DNA of 64,000 nt. Origin: Polytrichum commune. Taxonomy: Eukaryota > Streptophyta > Polytrichopsida > Polytrichales > Polytrichaceae. Where the stretch lies: contig OX485805.1 in NCBI GenBank assembly GCA_950295325.1, forward strand, positions 8,310,501 to 8,374,500. Direction: 5' to 3'. Made by a program: the position numbers and the translations under genes. The notes under the pieces are model-generated. The model did not search any database, was not told the DNA's origin, and saw only the letters and a program-made list of their open reading frames with translations. Shown piece after piece: positions 47,401 through 60,400 of the stretch; the stretch's first letter is position 1; every line of letters begins with the position of its first letter.

Positions 47401-48926
47401 GCTATACATCTATCAAGTTCATAGTCTGAGATTAATGGACATGCGCCACGCGGAAGAGCTTAGAGCCCTCCACGACCCCAAGGTTTCTTATGTGAACACA
47501 CATTCAAACACCTCAACCTCATCCAGGATTAAATGTCGTATGATGATCCAACAACAATTTGTTTACAAAGTTCGAATTCAATGATGTGGAATGTAGATTT
47601 ACATAGCTTCATCATATAGTAAATTATGGTACCTTGAGTGCTTCCTGGTGAAAGAAGGGGTTGAGAGTTCGCCGCGCTGTCACCCATGTTTCTCCCACTT
47701 CACTCAACAATCCTTTTCCCACAATCAGCTCGGTCACATATTTCTCCAGCTCTGACCGCATAATGGAGTCAGGCTTCAACGAGAGCACTTCCTTCACGAC
47801 CTCTGGGTCTCGAAAGACAAGTCTTGTCTCTGTGCGCTGCTGGTACACGAATCGATCTCCTGTGGGTAGGTATAAGTTAAGGGTGCCCATTAATTGAAGC
47901 AAACTCTATATACTCGCATTCAGACCTATTACAAAGCTGCTGGTCGATGGCTCCCTGTTGCTCGGTAGAGACAGCATTGCAAATTGATACTAGTTGACTT
48001 CATCGGTGAAACTAACCTGAATCTGAAAAACTCAGCTCGATCACATATAGATGAGTTTTCAGATCTATTTCTTATTCAGTAGTTTCATGCATCCCATTGT
48101 TGTCAATCTCAACATCGACTTGCACAAACTCTTAGAGTCCTTTTTACGACCACTGGATCCGTCAACAATCTCACATCCTTTTCTCTGCAATGAGATGAGA
48201 TGGGGGACAAAATGCTCAAGATCAGATGTTCTCAACTAAGACTCAAATAAAACCGGATTGTTCGGGGCGGAACTGGATTGGATTAAATTACATGAGATGT
48301 AAACTTCCAATTTTCGCTTTTCTCTGGAATTGAAGACTAGGAAAAGAAAACTCGTTAATAAATATAATGCATTATTCTGCACACAGAATTTCGATAGATG
48401 AATTGAACTGAAAATGTTGCATGCCCCAGATGACTATTCCAAAGAATTCCAAAGAATTCAACTATTCTTGAATCGTGTGTTTTGTTTGTTTGTTTGCCAG
48501 ATATAGATTGGCTTGACAGTTATGAACTTCGAACTAATCTCTAGTGCGGTAGTAAGTGAAACTTGGGGTGACCGTAAGCTATATATGATTCTACACCTGC
48601 TCACCGTATTTCGGGAAGTAGAGCGTATACTGAGGCGTGACGGTCGGCCCAATGTCATAATGGATGCCGTCCTGAGGAATGTCGTCGGGGAAGGTCTTCT
48701 CGAAGGCAAAGAGTTCGGGCGAATTCCCAAGGACAAATCGGAAGGGCGGGCCCTGCACTCCCTGATTCACCATGATCCGCCAAAGCCTCAAGGGCTCCCA
48801 CATGTGTTTCCGCACCGCAGGTACCACGGTTTTGTATATGGCAACTGTTACAGTGGTGAGCAGCACGACCGCCAATGCGATCCAAGCCTCCCGGCCCGGC
48901 ATTACTCCCAACATTGCCCACGCCAT
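44461..48926 (-). CDS. Cytochrome P450, CYP72 clan, five exons
   Basis: ER-bound monooxygenase; the CYP72 clan includes enzymes acting on terpenoids, fatty acids and hormones, and the substrate cannot be told here. Exons in coding order: 48926-48605, 47859-47633, 47355-47095, 46414-46007, 44886-44461. All phases agree and give 547 aa. The ATG at 48926 precedes an N-terminal membrane anchor (AWIALAVVLLTTVTVAIY) and a CYP72-like GVQGPPFRFVLGN. The I-helix reads FAGQDTAS (residues 355-362) and then HPEWQERAR, a clan mark. The K-helix ExxR is E413-TM-R416 and the PERF motif is at 468-471. The heme loop is PFGFGSISCIG with Cys495 present, but the usual Arg is Ile493 (codon ATA; one base from AGA). 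Exon 3 uses the donor TAT|GTAGCC; the stronger-looking AG|GTATGT four bases upstream breaks the frame. Confidence 0.9.
45158..45290 (+). repeat. Fragment of repeat family C in P450 intron 4
   Basis: GTAGTCCAATCTTTGATA, ACCAAACCTCACACCCATCA and AATATAGGTGTTTGATTAAG are family landmarks. Only the 3' part is present. Confidence 0.55.
45539..45573. repeat. Imperfect palindrome related to element D termini
   Basis: ACACTAAATATCATG on the left and CATGTTTAGTGT on the right flank a short AT-rich centre, inside P450 intron 4. Same arms as the palindromes at 8071 and 31029. Confidence 0.55.
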
Positions 48927-49737
48927 ATTGATTGATCGTCCTACACAAACTTGACCACAATCATCAAATCCTTCCTCATTGATTTTGACCAACCAATTTC
49001 GCTCAATGACCCACAAAAAAAATTCTTAATCAGCCACTTGAAGGTGGTACTGTAACTTCCTCACTCCAGAATCTGCAACAAGATGGATTTAGGTGCATTG
49101 TTCTCAAGGAAAATGTAGTGCATGTTGTCCTACATTGCCCACTAAAAAAACGATTCTACACTAAACCCTCAAGGCTGTTGAGCACCACAAAATCTACACT
49201 AAACCCTCAACTGCTAGATATGTAGCTCCTTGCTTGCGCAATGCGAGATCATCGGTGTACAACAGAGAATGATGCAGCCACAAGATTCTGCACAAGATCT
49301 GCATAGGAGTTTTCAGAATCTGAATGTGAAAAAAACCCCTAGCCACCTCATGTGCACCTCTCAACAATTGTAACTTTGCATCTCGATTGGTTCCTAGGTC
49401 ATGAAGAAAAGTCAACACCGTGCTCTTCGACATAACATATCACAGAATATACCTGGAGGCTGGCACCAAGTCGAGAGATTCACCGAGAGGACCAATGGTG
49501 ATGCTTTTACCGCAAGTTCGGAGAATCATCGCAACGTGAGCTCATCATAATTAGAAGTGTTTGATGTCACATGCCATTTGAGCTACCTATGAAATGAATT
49601 AGATAATGAAGTCCTGGAAGCCGAAAAGGCTAGTCGGACTGAAAGTATTAGGATGGTTTCAAACCAATTAATTTTTTAGAGTGGCTGAGTGCGGTAGCCT
49701 CCATGAGATAGAAGCTAATGTTAACTTGTTGATTTAA
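48927..49737. other. 5' flank of the P450 gene, no gene seen
   Basis: It should contain the P450 promoter, but no TATA box is evident on the minus strand. The frame at 49194-49433 (-) is unrecognised. Confidence 0.4.
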
Positions 49738-50830
49738 TTAAAGAAATACTTGAGGCTCTCTTATAACTACATTCTCAAATAATGATGGAAACTTATCTCT
49801 AATGAGGTTATGTAGGGTACATTCCAACACAAAATGTGCCTCATTTTCAAATGCATTATAGGAGTAAAAGTGGCATAGTGTAGCATCTCTAGAGATAAGG
49901 ATAATCATCCATTGTCCAATTTCAATGCCAAGTCTATGGTACGAGGTGCGGTAGGTAGCAATGATCTTGCATTGTGGTGGAGGCAATGGTTGCTTCAAGT
50001 ACAATTCACATTCGTATCTAAGAAAATCCTTGAGGTGGAGGTAATATGGTTTCTTCTCAAAGAGATGGAAAGAGTTCCACTCTTTAGCAAGAAAAGCCTC
50101 CTTGATATCAACATATATTGTTTTTGATGTGGTTGGGTTGTCATGGGTTTCCCAATGAGATAAACCCCATGATGTCTTTCACATGATTGTCGATTCATAC
50201 CAAGTGTTAAATCCTTGTTCAACCAGGTGTTGGGAAAGTGAGGCTGCTTTACTAAATAGCCAAGAGGGGGATAGGTGGGCAAGCCATTGTTAAAAGCCCA
50301 TAGTAAACTTGAGAGCGTATAACTCATTAGGAAGTTCTCCGAATTCAACTAGTACGATATGATAGGTAGTCGAAAAACATACTTTGACATGAGACATCAT
50401 ATATATGCATCTTCATGCCCTTCTCAAAGACTTTCCAATGAGAGTTTTTCAAGTTGCCTCCCCAAATTTCGGTACCATACATGATAGTAGGAAAAACTAA
50501 ACCCTTGAATAGGTGAGATTTGAGTTCCCAACATGTGACACCAACTACCGCTTTCCTTAAAGTTCTCATCAAACCTTTCATACATACGTTTCCTCGCCTT
50601 TTACTAGATGACTCAAAGTAACTAGGTGAATAACAATCAATCCAAGGTATTTGTATTCATAGACCATCTCAATTTGGTCCTTGTCTAGAGATTGGAACAA
50701 CATCATCAACACAAAGAAAAATGGGAACCACTGTGTTAAATAAGCATGGAGAATCTCCATCGATCTCGTCCAAATATGTTTCAAGTTCATCAAGTCCTAT
50801 AGGCATCAAATCCTGTCTGATGTGGAGCCT
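49738..50830 (-). mobile_element. Degraded LINE (non-LTR retrotransposon), 3' part of ORF2
   Basis: Consecutive minus-strand frames, broken by indels, resemble the end of a LINE reverse transcriptase. They include MVYEYKYLGL (the YLG motif that follows the catalytic palm), SHLFKGLVFPTIMYGTEIWG (thumb region), then ending in CHFYSYNAFENEAHFVLEC. That end corresponds to the zinc-knuckle-like C-terminal motif, here with a Tyr in place of one Cys. The frames are about 50793-50578, 50581-50345, 50348-49995 and 50004-49738. The 5' part, including the catalytic Asp-Asp box, is missing or too decayed to see. No poly-A tail or target duplication was identified. Confidence 0.75.
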
Positions 50831-51176
50831 ACGTGTCAGTGCAGATTATATTAAATGTTCGTGCTCCACTGCTCCGTGCTAGTCAGAGTTCGGGAAGTTT
50901 TTGAAGCCTTAGTGGCTAATTGCTGGTAGTTGCTACGAAGGGTCGGATTTTTTCCAATTTACATTGGCAAGAGCCGGTCTTTTGTAAAATCAATCGGCCA
51001 ATTGCCTATATTTTCATATTTTCATTGGCCAATATCCGATTAAATGGAATTCATATCGGCACTAATTGTTTAAAAAATGTATGAAAAGTTATTAGAAATC
51101 ATTTCTTAGTACAAAATCTTGAATAAGTGAAAAGAAAGGCATGTTCAAAACTTTAAATTTGAAGAGTTAATATCCT
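50831..51176. other. No gene seen
   Basis: Contains repeated CGGCCAATTGCC / CGGCTAATTGCCGG-like words, also seen at 51360-51510, suggesting an old repeat of unknown class. Confidence 0.4.
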
Positions 51177-51220
51177 TGGCAGGAATTGAACCTAGCAATG
51201 CCTTCACCGCTTGAAGGCCA
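51177..51220 (-). ncRNA. tRNA-like fragment (possible SINE promoter)
   Basis: The minus strand has a B-box-like GGTTCAATTCC (51182-51192), a possible A-box region TTCAAGCGGTGAAGG (51201-51215) and TGGC...GCCA ends. The whole is only 44 nt, too short for a tRNA: the anticodon arm is missing. It could be a relic of a tRNA-derived SINE or a chance match. Confidence 0.25.
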
Positions 51221-53384
51221 AGGGTCCCCCAATTCTTCATAGAAGCAATTGGATTTGGTCATGGAAAGGTTGCATAATTCAAAAGTTTAAGGTTTAGGGT
51301 ACTTCCTCGAGTGCATCATCAGATGCCCCAGACAAATAGCGCTCTGGATGCTTCCGGCTGAAATCCAGTAACTCACAAGAAGAATCGGCTACATTTCCGG
51401 GACATTTTTTGGTCCATCGGCTAATTGCCGGAGGATTGAAATTACAGTCGGATTGCCATCCGATGGTTGGAAATTTGGACCGGCCATGAGGGGAAATCCA
51501 TCGGCTGATAATGAACTAGCCGTTGGATTTCCCCAAACATAGGTGCTAGTTGCGGCTCAAGGTCGCGGCGAACCTGATCGAAGTCCTGAAATTCAAGAAA
51601 CAGATTTCTATTTCTAAGCATCTACAGTGGTTCCCGCCACCGCAGATCCAGCTGACTGTGCCCTAGCCTCCAGCTCGCCAGAATGGCTGTCAGACTCGGG
51701 GAAGGACAGTGTTTTTCACCTCAACATCTTCACAGGCCATTACCCCATGATTCATACAGTGGGCTAGATAGGTATCTAACAGAACATTCAAGTAAATGGT
51801 GTAGAAACAGTCTACGAGATTTACAGACCTGGTACATGATCAATTGCATACATATATGGACTCGTCACCAGACCATTGAAGTGTGTAGGCCATTGATCAC
51901 CATAACCGTTACTAGCTGATTGCCTTCCCTTCAGCCTACACTAGAATTGACATCGATGACTCAAGCTCCTTCAACGCCTTGATAGGAATATTCAAATCCC
52001 TCATACGATTGGGCTCTAATTCAATATTCTGCTCAAAAAACGTAAGAGCTGTGACGTTAATTTAACTGGATCATTTGCTTTCATCAGCTTCCAGAAAATG
52101 TGGTGGTAAAACTAGCTGAAAATTGAAGCAGCGACTCTTGCCAGACTTCTGGCAAGACTTCTGCTAAAGTTGCAAGAATAAACGTAGCAGAAGTCAACGT
52201 AAAAATTGAGAAATTGAGAATTCGAGTACCTGACCAGGTTAGTGACAGCCAGATTGTCATCTTTCCAGCAGAGTACTGCGGCTATGGCACATGAGTCACG
52301 GAGCTCAACACGTTGCCAGTGGTATCGATTGAGAGGGTTGTCACATCCATAGCAATTGTTCACGGGACTACTATGTGCTGGTACACAACAATTGAGACAT
52401 AGACCTCCTCCTGGACCGTAGTGTAGGATGTAGAAACTTTCTTATGTAAGTCTAGGGGAAAATTTGGTCTTTAATCCAGGGTAGGAGAAAACAAATCATG
52501 CGAGCTTCAAAACCAACCTCCAAGGGATCAACTACAACATGATATTAGAGACCCAGAATCCTTTAAAGCTTGAATCGCTCTTTGCTCTAAATTTCGTAAG
52601 CATAGCAAAAAAATAAAAAATAAATTGGGGATCCTCATGGGTCCTTTGTTGTATTGGTGCGATCGTTCCAAAGTGAATGCCCACAGCTGGAGGTGATTTT
52701 CGAGACACAAAAACTAGCCATTGTGGACCAAGAGAGCCATGATACCCAGGTAACGACAGGTCCACATGATCTTCGGTGTATAAATCTTGCATAAAAAAAT
52801 AAACTTGGAGTATGATTTTCATGTCTTTCAAGAGGCGAACCCGCGAGATTCTAAGGGGTGGACAGTAGTCTAATACCATGAAAGTGTATCAGATGTGCCC
52901 TCAATTTCAAATATTTCGTCCAGGTGCGAGGTTTACATTGTTAAACCAATGGTTTAGCACCAGATCAGTGTTTGGTCAAGAATGATCGGACCTTTGGATG
53001 TATATATCTCAGCCGAGCTACGTGTAGTTATATGAAACCGCCAACAGATTCACGTACGTAGAATTTCTGCTTCATCAGTCCAGAAGTTGCTTAAAATGAT
53101 ACAATAGAACATAGACTCGCAATGATATTGTTACTGTAACAGGTTGACAAATTATTATCTTGAACCTCGCGCTGTGTCGCTACAGAAAATTCTCCAAGAA
53201 CTCATGGTACACGAGAAGCTGGTTCCAAGACCAAACCGGGACCAAATCTCAGAATAACATTTGACTATACAAATTTGCTTCGGATCGACCTGATTGGAGG
53301 TGCATAGTTCATCAACTGTTGCTACAGTACTAATTCACATCAACCAAATAAATTCTCGATGTGATCTTGCAAGTTGAATGATCA
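51221..53384. other. No gene assigned
   Basis: A 115-codon minus-strand frame (52879-52532) starts with ATG and contains HVDLSLPGYHGSLGPQWL; I do not recognise it. The plus frame 51683-51919 and minus frame 52112-52363 are also unassigned. The last ~220 bp are probably the 3' untranslated region of the Cys-rich gene. Confidence 0.35.
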
Positions 53385-53648
53385 TCAGCAAAATCCAGGA
53401 ACTGTGTCTGGTGTGACGAATGAGCACACACAGCTTGTTCCTGCAGCCCATAAGCTTTCGCAGGCTTGAGCTTTGAGGTCACCACCCTGGAGGCATGGTG
53501 CCAGCAACTGGAACACCGAATCCTCGCAGCCTAGGTCTGAACCTTGAGATTCTTGTGCCGCAACTGCATGATCCGACCAGTCGATTGCAAGCAAAAGAAG
53601 ACACAACATTGCCGCACCCAACTGATGATCACGGAGCTTCCACATCAT
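53385..53648 (-). CDS. Small secreted Cys-rich protein, LTP-like
   Basis: The 87-aa frame starts at the ATG at 53648; an upstream TTG and the second ATG at 53645 are alternatives. A hydrophobic signal peptide (LGAAMLCLLLLAIDW) precedes a short mature region ending in Cys. Six cysteines follow it with spacing C-x10-C-x10-C-x9-CxC-x11-C, which resembles the eight-cysteine motif of non-specific lipid-transfer proteins, including the CxC pair. Two of the eight cysteines (one of the CC pair and the last) are absent. It may be a degenerate or truncated LTP, or have a further exon that I could not find. If functional it would be an apoplastic lipid-binding or defence-related protein. Confidence 0.6.
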   Translation of the reverse strand: MMWKLRDHQLGAAMLCLLLLAIDWSDHAVAAQESQGSDLGCEDSVFQLLAPCLQGGDLKAQACESLWAAGTSCVCSFVTPDTVPGFC

Positions 53649-56273
53649 AATTTGTTGATTGTTGCCCTGAATCAATATATTTATTATGCGAATTGCTAAA
53701 ATGTGCAGAAGATTGGCCTGTTGATCTGCGTCAACACAGAAACAGATATGTCACCAAGCCGACCACCCTCCCATACATAATTATTGTGAAGGGCTAGTAC
53801 TCTCTGCTTTCAGCAATCTTGAAATCGTGAGGTTTCAACGCTGTCGATCTTGTTCATAGGAAAACATACTCTTGAGACAGTCTGTGAATTAGGGCATAGA
53901 CTCTAGCTGGTCTTGATGAGCTTGTGAGTTCTACATCATTGCTGGTTGCAGTACACTCAAAAATTTGTATAACATTTAGGTTAATTATAAGCCTCCTCCA
54001 CACTGCCACTGTTCTACAAAACGGGGTTCAAGTTACAGACTCTTCATTTATTCGTGAAGCATTTCAATGAACAGGGTGGTCCGTTAATTCTTGATGATCT
54101 ACTGCGGTGAGTTCAAATGAAAATATTGATAATTGCCATTGCACAGAGACATCATGAGCTCAGTGCCTCCCCTGCTCGAGCTAAAAATATTCAACACAGG
54201 TTTAAAGATTGCATTTATCTTGTCGCTAAATTCATTAAAAACCTTCTCAAATTTGACCAAGTAGTACCTCAATTCATGAGGGAACTCGACATAGATGAGT
54301 GGCTGACGTGAAGCGTGCGCGGGTTCACTTGAACAGTTACGGGTGCAAAGTCTATCCAAAATCGAGCAAATAATGATCTGGAAGAAACACACACAGGTGA
54401 ATCATGATGGTTAGGAAAATCCACCAAGTCTCCCACCCTGTTCGGCGAAATGGTCTAAATCATCAGGGACCACCTTCAATAGCGGTTTGCTCAGCCCCTC
54501 GCAACCAGCATTCATTCGTTTTATCAAACTGAAGGTTGACATGCACCTTGCATCATATTGTACACAGACTACAGCTTTTTCTTCTTCTTTTTTGGGTCTC
54601 GTAAACAGCAGTCGCAAGAGCACTGAAAAATGGTTTCTGTTCAATAGCTGTTACATTTGAGCTTATAAAAAGAAACTCCAACTCTGTGCATAGCATCTTG
54701 CAGGAAACTAATATACACGCTTTAGTTTTCCTGCGAATCTCTGCAAGAATGTAGAAATCGAGGCATTGCTATAGTGCCGGTGGCTGAAGGTCCAGCATTA
54801 TAATCTCACAAAAGAAACAAAGAAACAAAGAAACAAAGAAAGAAGATTCGAGTGCATCTGACAAGCTTTTTGTTTTGGTGTCTGACCTCCAACTCCCTGC
54901 TCAAGAGAAATCCTGATCGACAGCTCCACCAGTTGTTATATAAACTTTTGCCTACTGAAACTAGTCTACAAGTCTAGTGCTGCTGTGTGAGATAGAATTT
55001 TCTGGCATTCAAGAAATCGGTTGCTCCACCGGCATTGCACAGCTTGTGGAAATCAAGATAGAAGAGACTACTTCGAATCTGGGGAGACAAATAATGATGT
55101 TAAGCTACAAGCTAGTACTTGTAGATATATGATGTGATCTTGTATAATGTCCTCCTGATTCCTGATAAGCTCTGCAAGAATAACTGTACTGCTCCGTGAC
55201 AGCCGATTGAATAAGTAAAGGATCATTGTTGAATAATGATCAATGTTCCACTTCCATTATGTTATGATGATGAACAATTAAGCTTCAAGTGCATAACCTT
55301 ACTCAGATGATGAGCTGTGTTCAGCTGCCCTGACTCCAGGTTCAGTCTGTACCAATGGGATTTCGACATTTGGAGGCTTTATTCTCGAATCTACTGTGGG
55401 GCCCATGAACACATCTCGTCAATTAAGTAATGTTATGTGTGAATGTTGTAGTAATGAATATTAGTAATATGAGATTGTGATTTTTATGATATAGGTGATT
55501 TGTACAAAGTAAAGCGTAGGTCTTGAATGGTTACTTTTCCCTTCTACATTGATTAATCCCAACTAGTGAGGGAGGGCTAATAGTGAGTGTGGGAAATAGT
55601 GAAGGTGATACTAAATTTCTTCATGCTATGAGATTAGTGCAACCAAAAGATCTAGGAAGCATACTTCATCCTAGCACAATTCATTGAAAATATTATTAAT
55701 AGTAGCACTATCCATTGGAAGTACTGGCATTATTCATCCTTGCCTATATTCACTTTTGCATTTTTATTGTGAACTTACTTTGCATTTAGGGATTTAAAAA
55801 GGTTTACAACAAGCGTGGAAAAGGGGTAAAAAGTAAATTACTTGATGTGTTTCCAAGGGTGAAAATCCCATGGGACATACGTGAATCTCCCCACCAATTT
55901 AGATTTCAAGCAACCTCAATTCGACCATGGATGATAAAAAGGTTGTTCAACACTATCAATGTGGATGCACAAACTAGTACTTGTGATTGTAGACAAAACA
56001 CTAATCCCAATGATAAAAGCCTTATGTTTGGAACACATAGCTAGCAAGTCGTGGAGAAAATCATGCAAAACTTGGTGGCTCACATGACAATCTCAAGAAG
56101 ACAAAAGACTTGAAACACAATGACATGGTCAACCCCACATCAAGCTCCCTCATGGAACCTAACAACCGCTTTCAAAGTAGACAAATGTGGCATAAAAGAG
56201 ACTTATTACTTTGTGTATTGAAATGTCAATTGGATGAATGCCATCCACATGATATATGGATGATTATATATGG
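53649..56273. other. No gene assigned
   Basis: An (AAAGAAAC)n microsatellite lies at about 54808-54844. The frames at 54099-54392 (-), 54411-54644 (-), 55847-56044 (+) and 56110-56337 (+) have no domain I know. The frame at 55847 reads FPRVKIPWDIRESPHQFRFQ, a sensible-looking protein piece but with no neighbours in frame, so a repeat remnant is possible. Confidence 0.35.
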
Positions 56274-56557
56274 ATGGCCTCGAAAACGATGGTGTTCCTT
56301 CCCAATGGCGGAGCCGAGAACATCGACGTCGTCATAACGGGACTCGCTCCCGAAGCTCCCAACGCTCTCCAATTGTTTCCATAAAGTTCCCAAAATGTTC
56401 CCAGTGCGGGGGACGTCTTGTTGAGCCGGGCCTGCGTTGCGGCCGTCGCGACCGCAACCTCGCACGCTGGAATCTTGCGGGCCGACGACACTTCCTACGT
56501 GTTGCCGGATGGGATGATTACCTCGTTCTTATCTGATCTAGTGTCTAAATTTACAAT
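56274..56557 (+). pseudogene. Unassigned coding-like segment with one stop
   Basis: From ATG 56274 the frame reads MASKTMVFLPNGGAENIDVV and continues with GC-rich, codon-like sequence to a TAA at 56382-56384. It then remains open to TSYVLPDGMITSFLSDLV (near 56490-56540). The GC level is much higher than in the flanks and the frame hangs together on both sides of the stop. I do not recognise the protein. It may be a broken gene, an exon in the wrong context, or a sequencing error at the stop. Confidence 0.3.
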
Positions 56558-57449
56558 TTTTTCCATCATTTTCAAATTTATATTTCTGGGAGTTTGATTG
56601 CAAGTAGTAGATTAGTAGCAGCACTTTAAGCAGCTTTGTTGGGCAGTGGTTGCTGATTGATTGTCTCTAACACCGAAATGCCAAGGCTCTGAGAAATCCA
56701 ACTAATTTGATGAGGTTCATCGGCCTCTCAGAAGATTCTCATCCGTTTTTCTCAATTTTCTTCTAGCTTTTGATTTTTAAGGAGGCTTTCAGAGTCATAC
56801 TAGTAGCACCTGCTTCGTTGCAAATTGTTCGACACCAGATTGCCCTTTGAGAGAGCATTTGATTTGGGTTTAATTTAGCTTCTTTTAAGTATCTTGGATT
56901 GAGATCTACCCATTCGAAGCAAACAGTGAGATCGAGGTAATGGATGTGTAGTGAAATTGAGAGTTAAGAGAGATGGCCATGGCCGAGAGAGATCACTAGG
57001 TCAATTGCAGTAACCATGCCTTCGACCTTGTCAAAGCATTGTTAACTTAGTTTACATCAGGAGTTTTAAATTTAGTCTTGAGGTTGTACAACCTTCAATC
57101 AATGTGGCATTCTTGACGTTTCTACCGATGCGATCTTTAAAGTAGGTGGGACCTCTTTCGTGAAGAAAAGGGATCAAGGCTTGGTCTTTAATCCGGGCCC
57201 TTTTGCGGGACGCAGCTTACGTTTCAGAGTCTTGATTTATAGGCAGGATTTAGTACTACTGCTCCCTTTTCCTAGCAGTCAATCAAATACATGCTCTCCG
57301 GAAGACGATTTGTGTTGCTTTCGTTTCCTTTGGAATGCGCACTTAGGAAATGTTTAGCGTGAAGGAGAGAGTGGAAGATGAGAGGGTGTAGGGTGGGATT
57401 TAATTAGAGCTATCCATTCTTGAGAAGTCATAGAACGGATCAATCAAGG
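56558..57449. other. Upstream region of the carrier gene
   Basis: The 57160-57357 frame is unrecognised. The last ~100 bp are probably the leader of the carrier gene. No TATA box stands out. Confidence 0.35.
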
Positions 57450-60400
57450 ATGGGAAGCTCCTCGGCCTCGCCTTTGCAGGAAGTGAATGTAGCTGCCCAG
57501 TCCGCACCATCGGGTAAGTAAGCCTCTTGTTTACAGTAAACATTTTGTCAGCTTGCAATTCTTTAAGTGGCTATAGCGTGAGTAGTATGCTGATCTTGTG
57601 TTTTATATTACATTAATTGTTGTTGTTGTTGTCGTCGTCGTCGTCGTCGTCATTCTACCCATGAATTTATGCAATCCAAATAGGTAATATGCCCTGTTCT
57701 GTTCCCGAGAATGTCAGGTCCTTCGTGCAATATTGTATAACAGTTCACTTGGATTTCTTGTAAGTTAGTGGATTGTCAATTAACACAACCTCAAATGTGT
57801 AGTCTTCCCCATCAACTAGAGCAAGAAGGGTGCTTCAGACAGCGGCATGTAGATAGTCATTATATAATGAGCATAGAAACTTACATATAGAATGAAAACG
57901 TAATATTCACGATATCTATTCTTCTACTGGCCGAAATGTAAATTGATGGTCATAACATTCTTAAGTAGCCTATTTAGGCTTCATTGCAACTGGAATGATT
58001 CTTAGGTAATCCGGATAACCAAAGAATGATTGCATTTGGGACACTTCTTTTAATAAATATATCTTGGTAGATGGAAGAAGGCTTTGTGTTCGAAGATAGG
58101 CAACAATGAGGTGTCGACTAACGAGAGCTTGCCACTTGACTGAGAACGTCCTTGCACATGCTTAAGAATGCTATGGCAACGAACCACTCGGCTTCAAACA
58201 TTCCATGTGACAGGAAGTCTTGAAAATTACATGTAAATTCATGTGGGATGGATATGAAGATAAAATTCTCTGCCCTGGAGTATTTTCAAATCCTAAATTT
58301 TAGTCCCCAGATTGCACCATTTGTGCAATCAAAATTATTAGACTGGAGAACATTCACAGGCTCTGTGCAGGGTGGACTTCATACACACTGATCCATTCAT
58401 ACATATGTAAATAGGATTATTTAGATCCCAACTTTAACTGTTACTTGGGTGTGGTGTTCAAATTTTATCCAGAGAGAAGATGGTTGAGCATTTATGCTGG
58501 TTTTGATTTGAAACTTGGTGTGTTCAGTCATCAGGCGGGAAAGGAAAGGAGCAAAGGTGAAGGGATGGATGGATCATGCAACATTGTTTGGACTCGCTGG
58601 CTCCAGCAACATGTGTGCTGCTGCTATTACCAATCCAGTTAATGTTGTCAAGGTTCGGATGCAGCTAGATGGAGCCCTCTCTGGGACTCAGGTACCTGGC
58701 ACGCTCTAACCCGATTCGTGGAAAAAGTTGGAAGATTGATCTATGCATACACAATTGTATCGTATGTAAAGTTAAATCTTTGCACAAACAATTGTGTCTT
58801 ATGTAAGATTGATGGATTCAAGATAGTGGCGTAAGTTCACTTTGGAATTAGTTTATTGACCATAATGAAACTACTTTTTCTTTTCCTTATTTGGAAAGAT
58901 TTATTTACACAAAAAATACCAGCTGGCTTTCTATAGATTGCATTGGAATTTATATACATATGCACGAAATTGGGATTAACATAAAACTGGAGTAAAAGGA
59001 CTTGAACCTTTGCTTTTCTTTTCCACTTGGCTATACTCCAAAAAGTCTACATACCTTTGTTGCTACCTATGCACCCAAAACAAAAACGAACACAGTTCCT
59101 GCCACACTAATGGCTTATAGCGAAACAATGAAAGGCAGGTAATTTAGTTATGTTCTCCTACAAAACACCATATTATCCAATAATCGTACCACCCATCTAT
59201 ATCATGAAGGAAGGATCGTAAGTAGGAATCATGGGAGACCTCTTGTGGAGCTACATGGTTGTACAGGCCATGAGTTTTGCCTTGATCACTAGAGAGGGAT
59301 GGCCCAAAGTGGGATTTTCTTTTATTATGTCACACAATCTGAACTCCAGAGTTTGAATTTGCAAGCTTTGTTGTGCATTAGCTCTCCTAATTCCTAAAGC
59401 ATTTGGTTTGTAACTGCTCTTGTAGGAGCGACACTACCCAGGCTTTCTGAAGAGTATGTTTCGCATTGGGAAGGAGGAGGGAGTGAGGGGTCTGTGGCGT
59501 GGCACTGGGGCAGCACTTCTGCGCGAAGCATCCTATTCCAGCATTCGGATGGGCCTGTATGAGCCACTGAAGCATGTAAGCTTGACAGGAAATACAATAT
59601 TGTTGCTAAGGTAGATGATTTTCTAAATGTGTTACCTATTCCGACTAGCGACTTCACTTAGGATATGAAACATGTGATTATTAAGAGATGGTTAGCAGAT
59701 CCAAAACAAGGCTGTGGCCACTTTCCTCATAATTTTTTACCTTATATGAATATCTTAGTCATTATCAACGTGAAGATTCTTGTACTCATTAAACGGTCAT
59801 ATAGGTCCCCCCCCCAATTATGTTAACTATTGAGCCTAGAATGGTTATCATATTTTGAGCATGTTAGTCCAATCTCTTCTATACACATGTCTGTTTGGTA
59901 TCTGTTCTTGGAGCCACACCTAACCAAATACCACTCAAATATGGGTGTTTGATTAAGATAAGTAATCAAATTAGGCATGTCTACCATAGACCCTGAAAAA
60001 TTTGATCAACATTGGTTGGTCGCATGCTTTTACATTTGTTGCTAAGAAACCACATAACCTTCTTTGGTATGAGAGCAGGCATGGGGAGGAGATGACCCTG
60101 CACACAACCCGCTGTGGATCAAAGTAGCTGCAGGCTCAATGTCCGGTGTCATCGGGAGTGCAATTGCAAACCCCACTGATGTCGTCATGATTCGCATGCA
60201 AGCTCCCCTGGTTGGCACCACCATTGCAGGTAACAAACCAGTGTTGAACTGGTATGACCTTTGTTTGATTCCACTTGGGTATATCTACTGAAGATACAAC
60301 AAAGAAATGATTCTTGTAGAGTATGTGTATTTGAGAATATTTATGTTTTGATGCCAATATGTCTGTATACCATGCAAGAACCTTCATGCCTGGGTAACAT

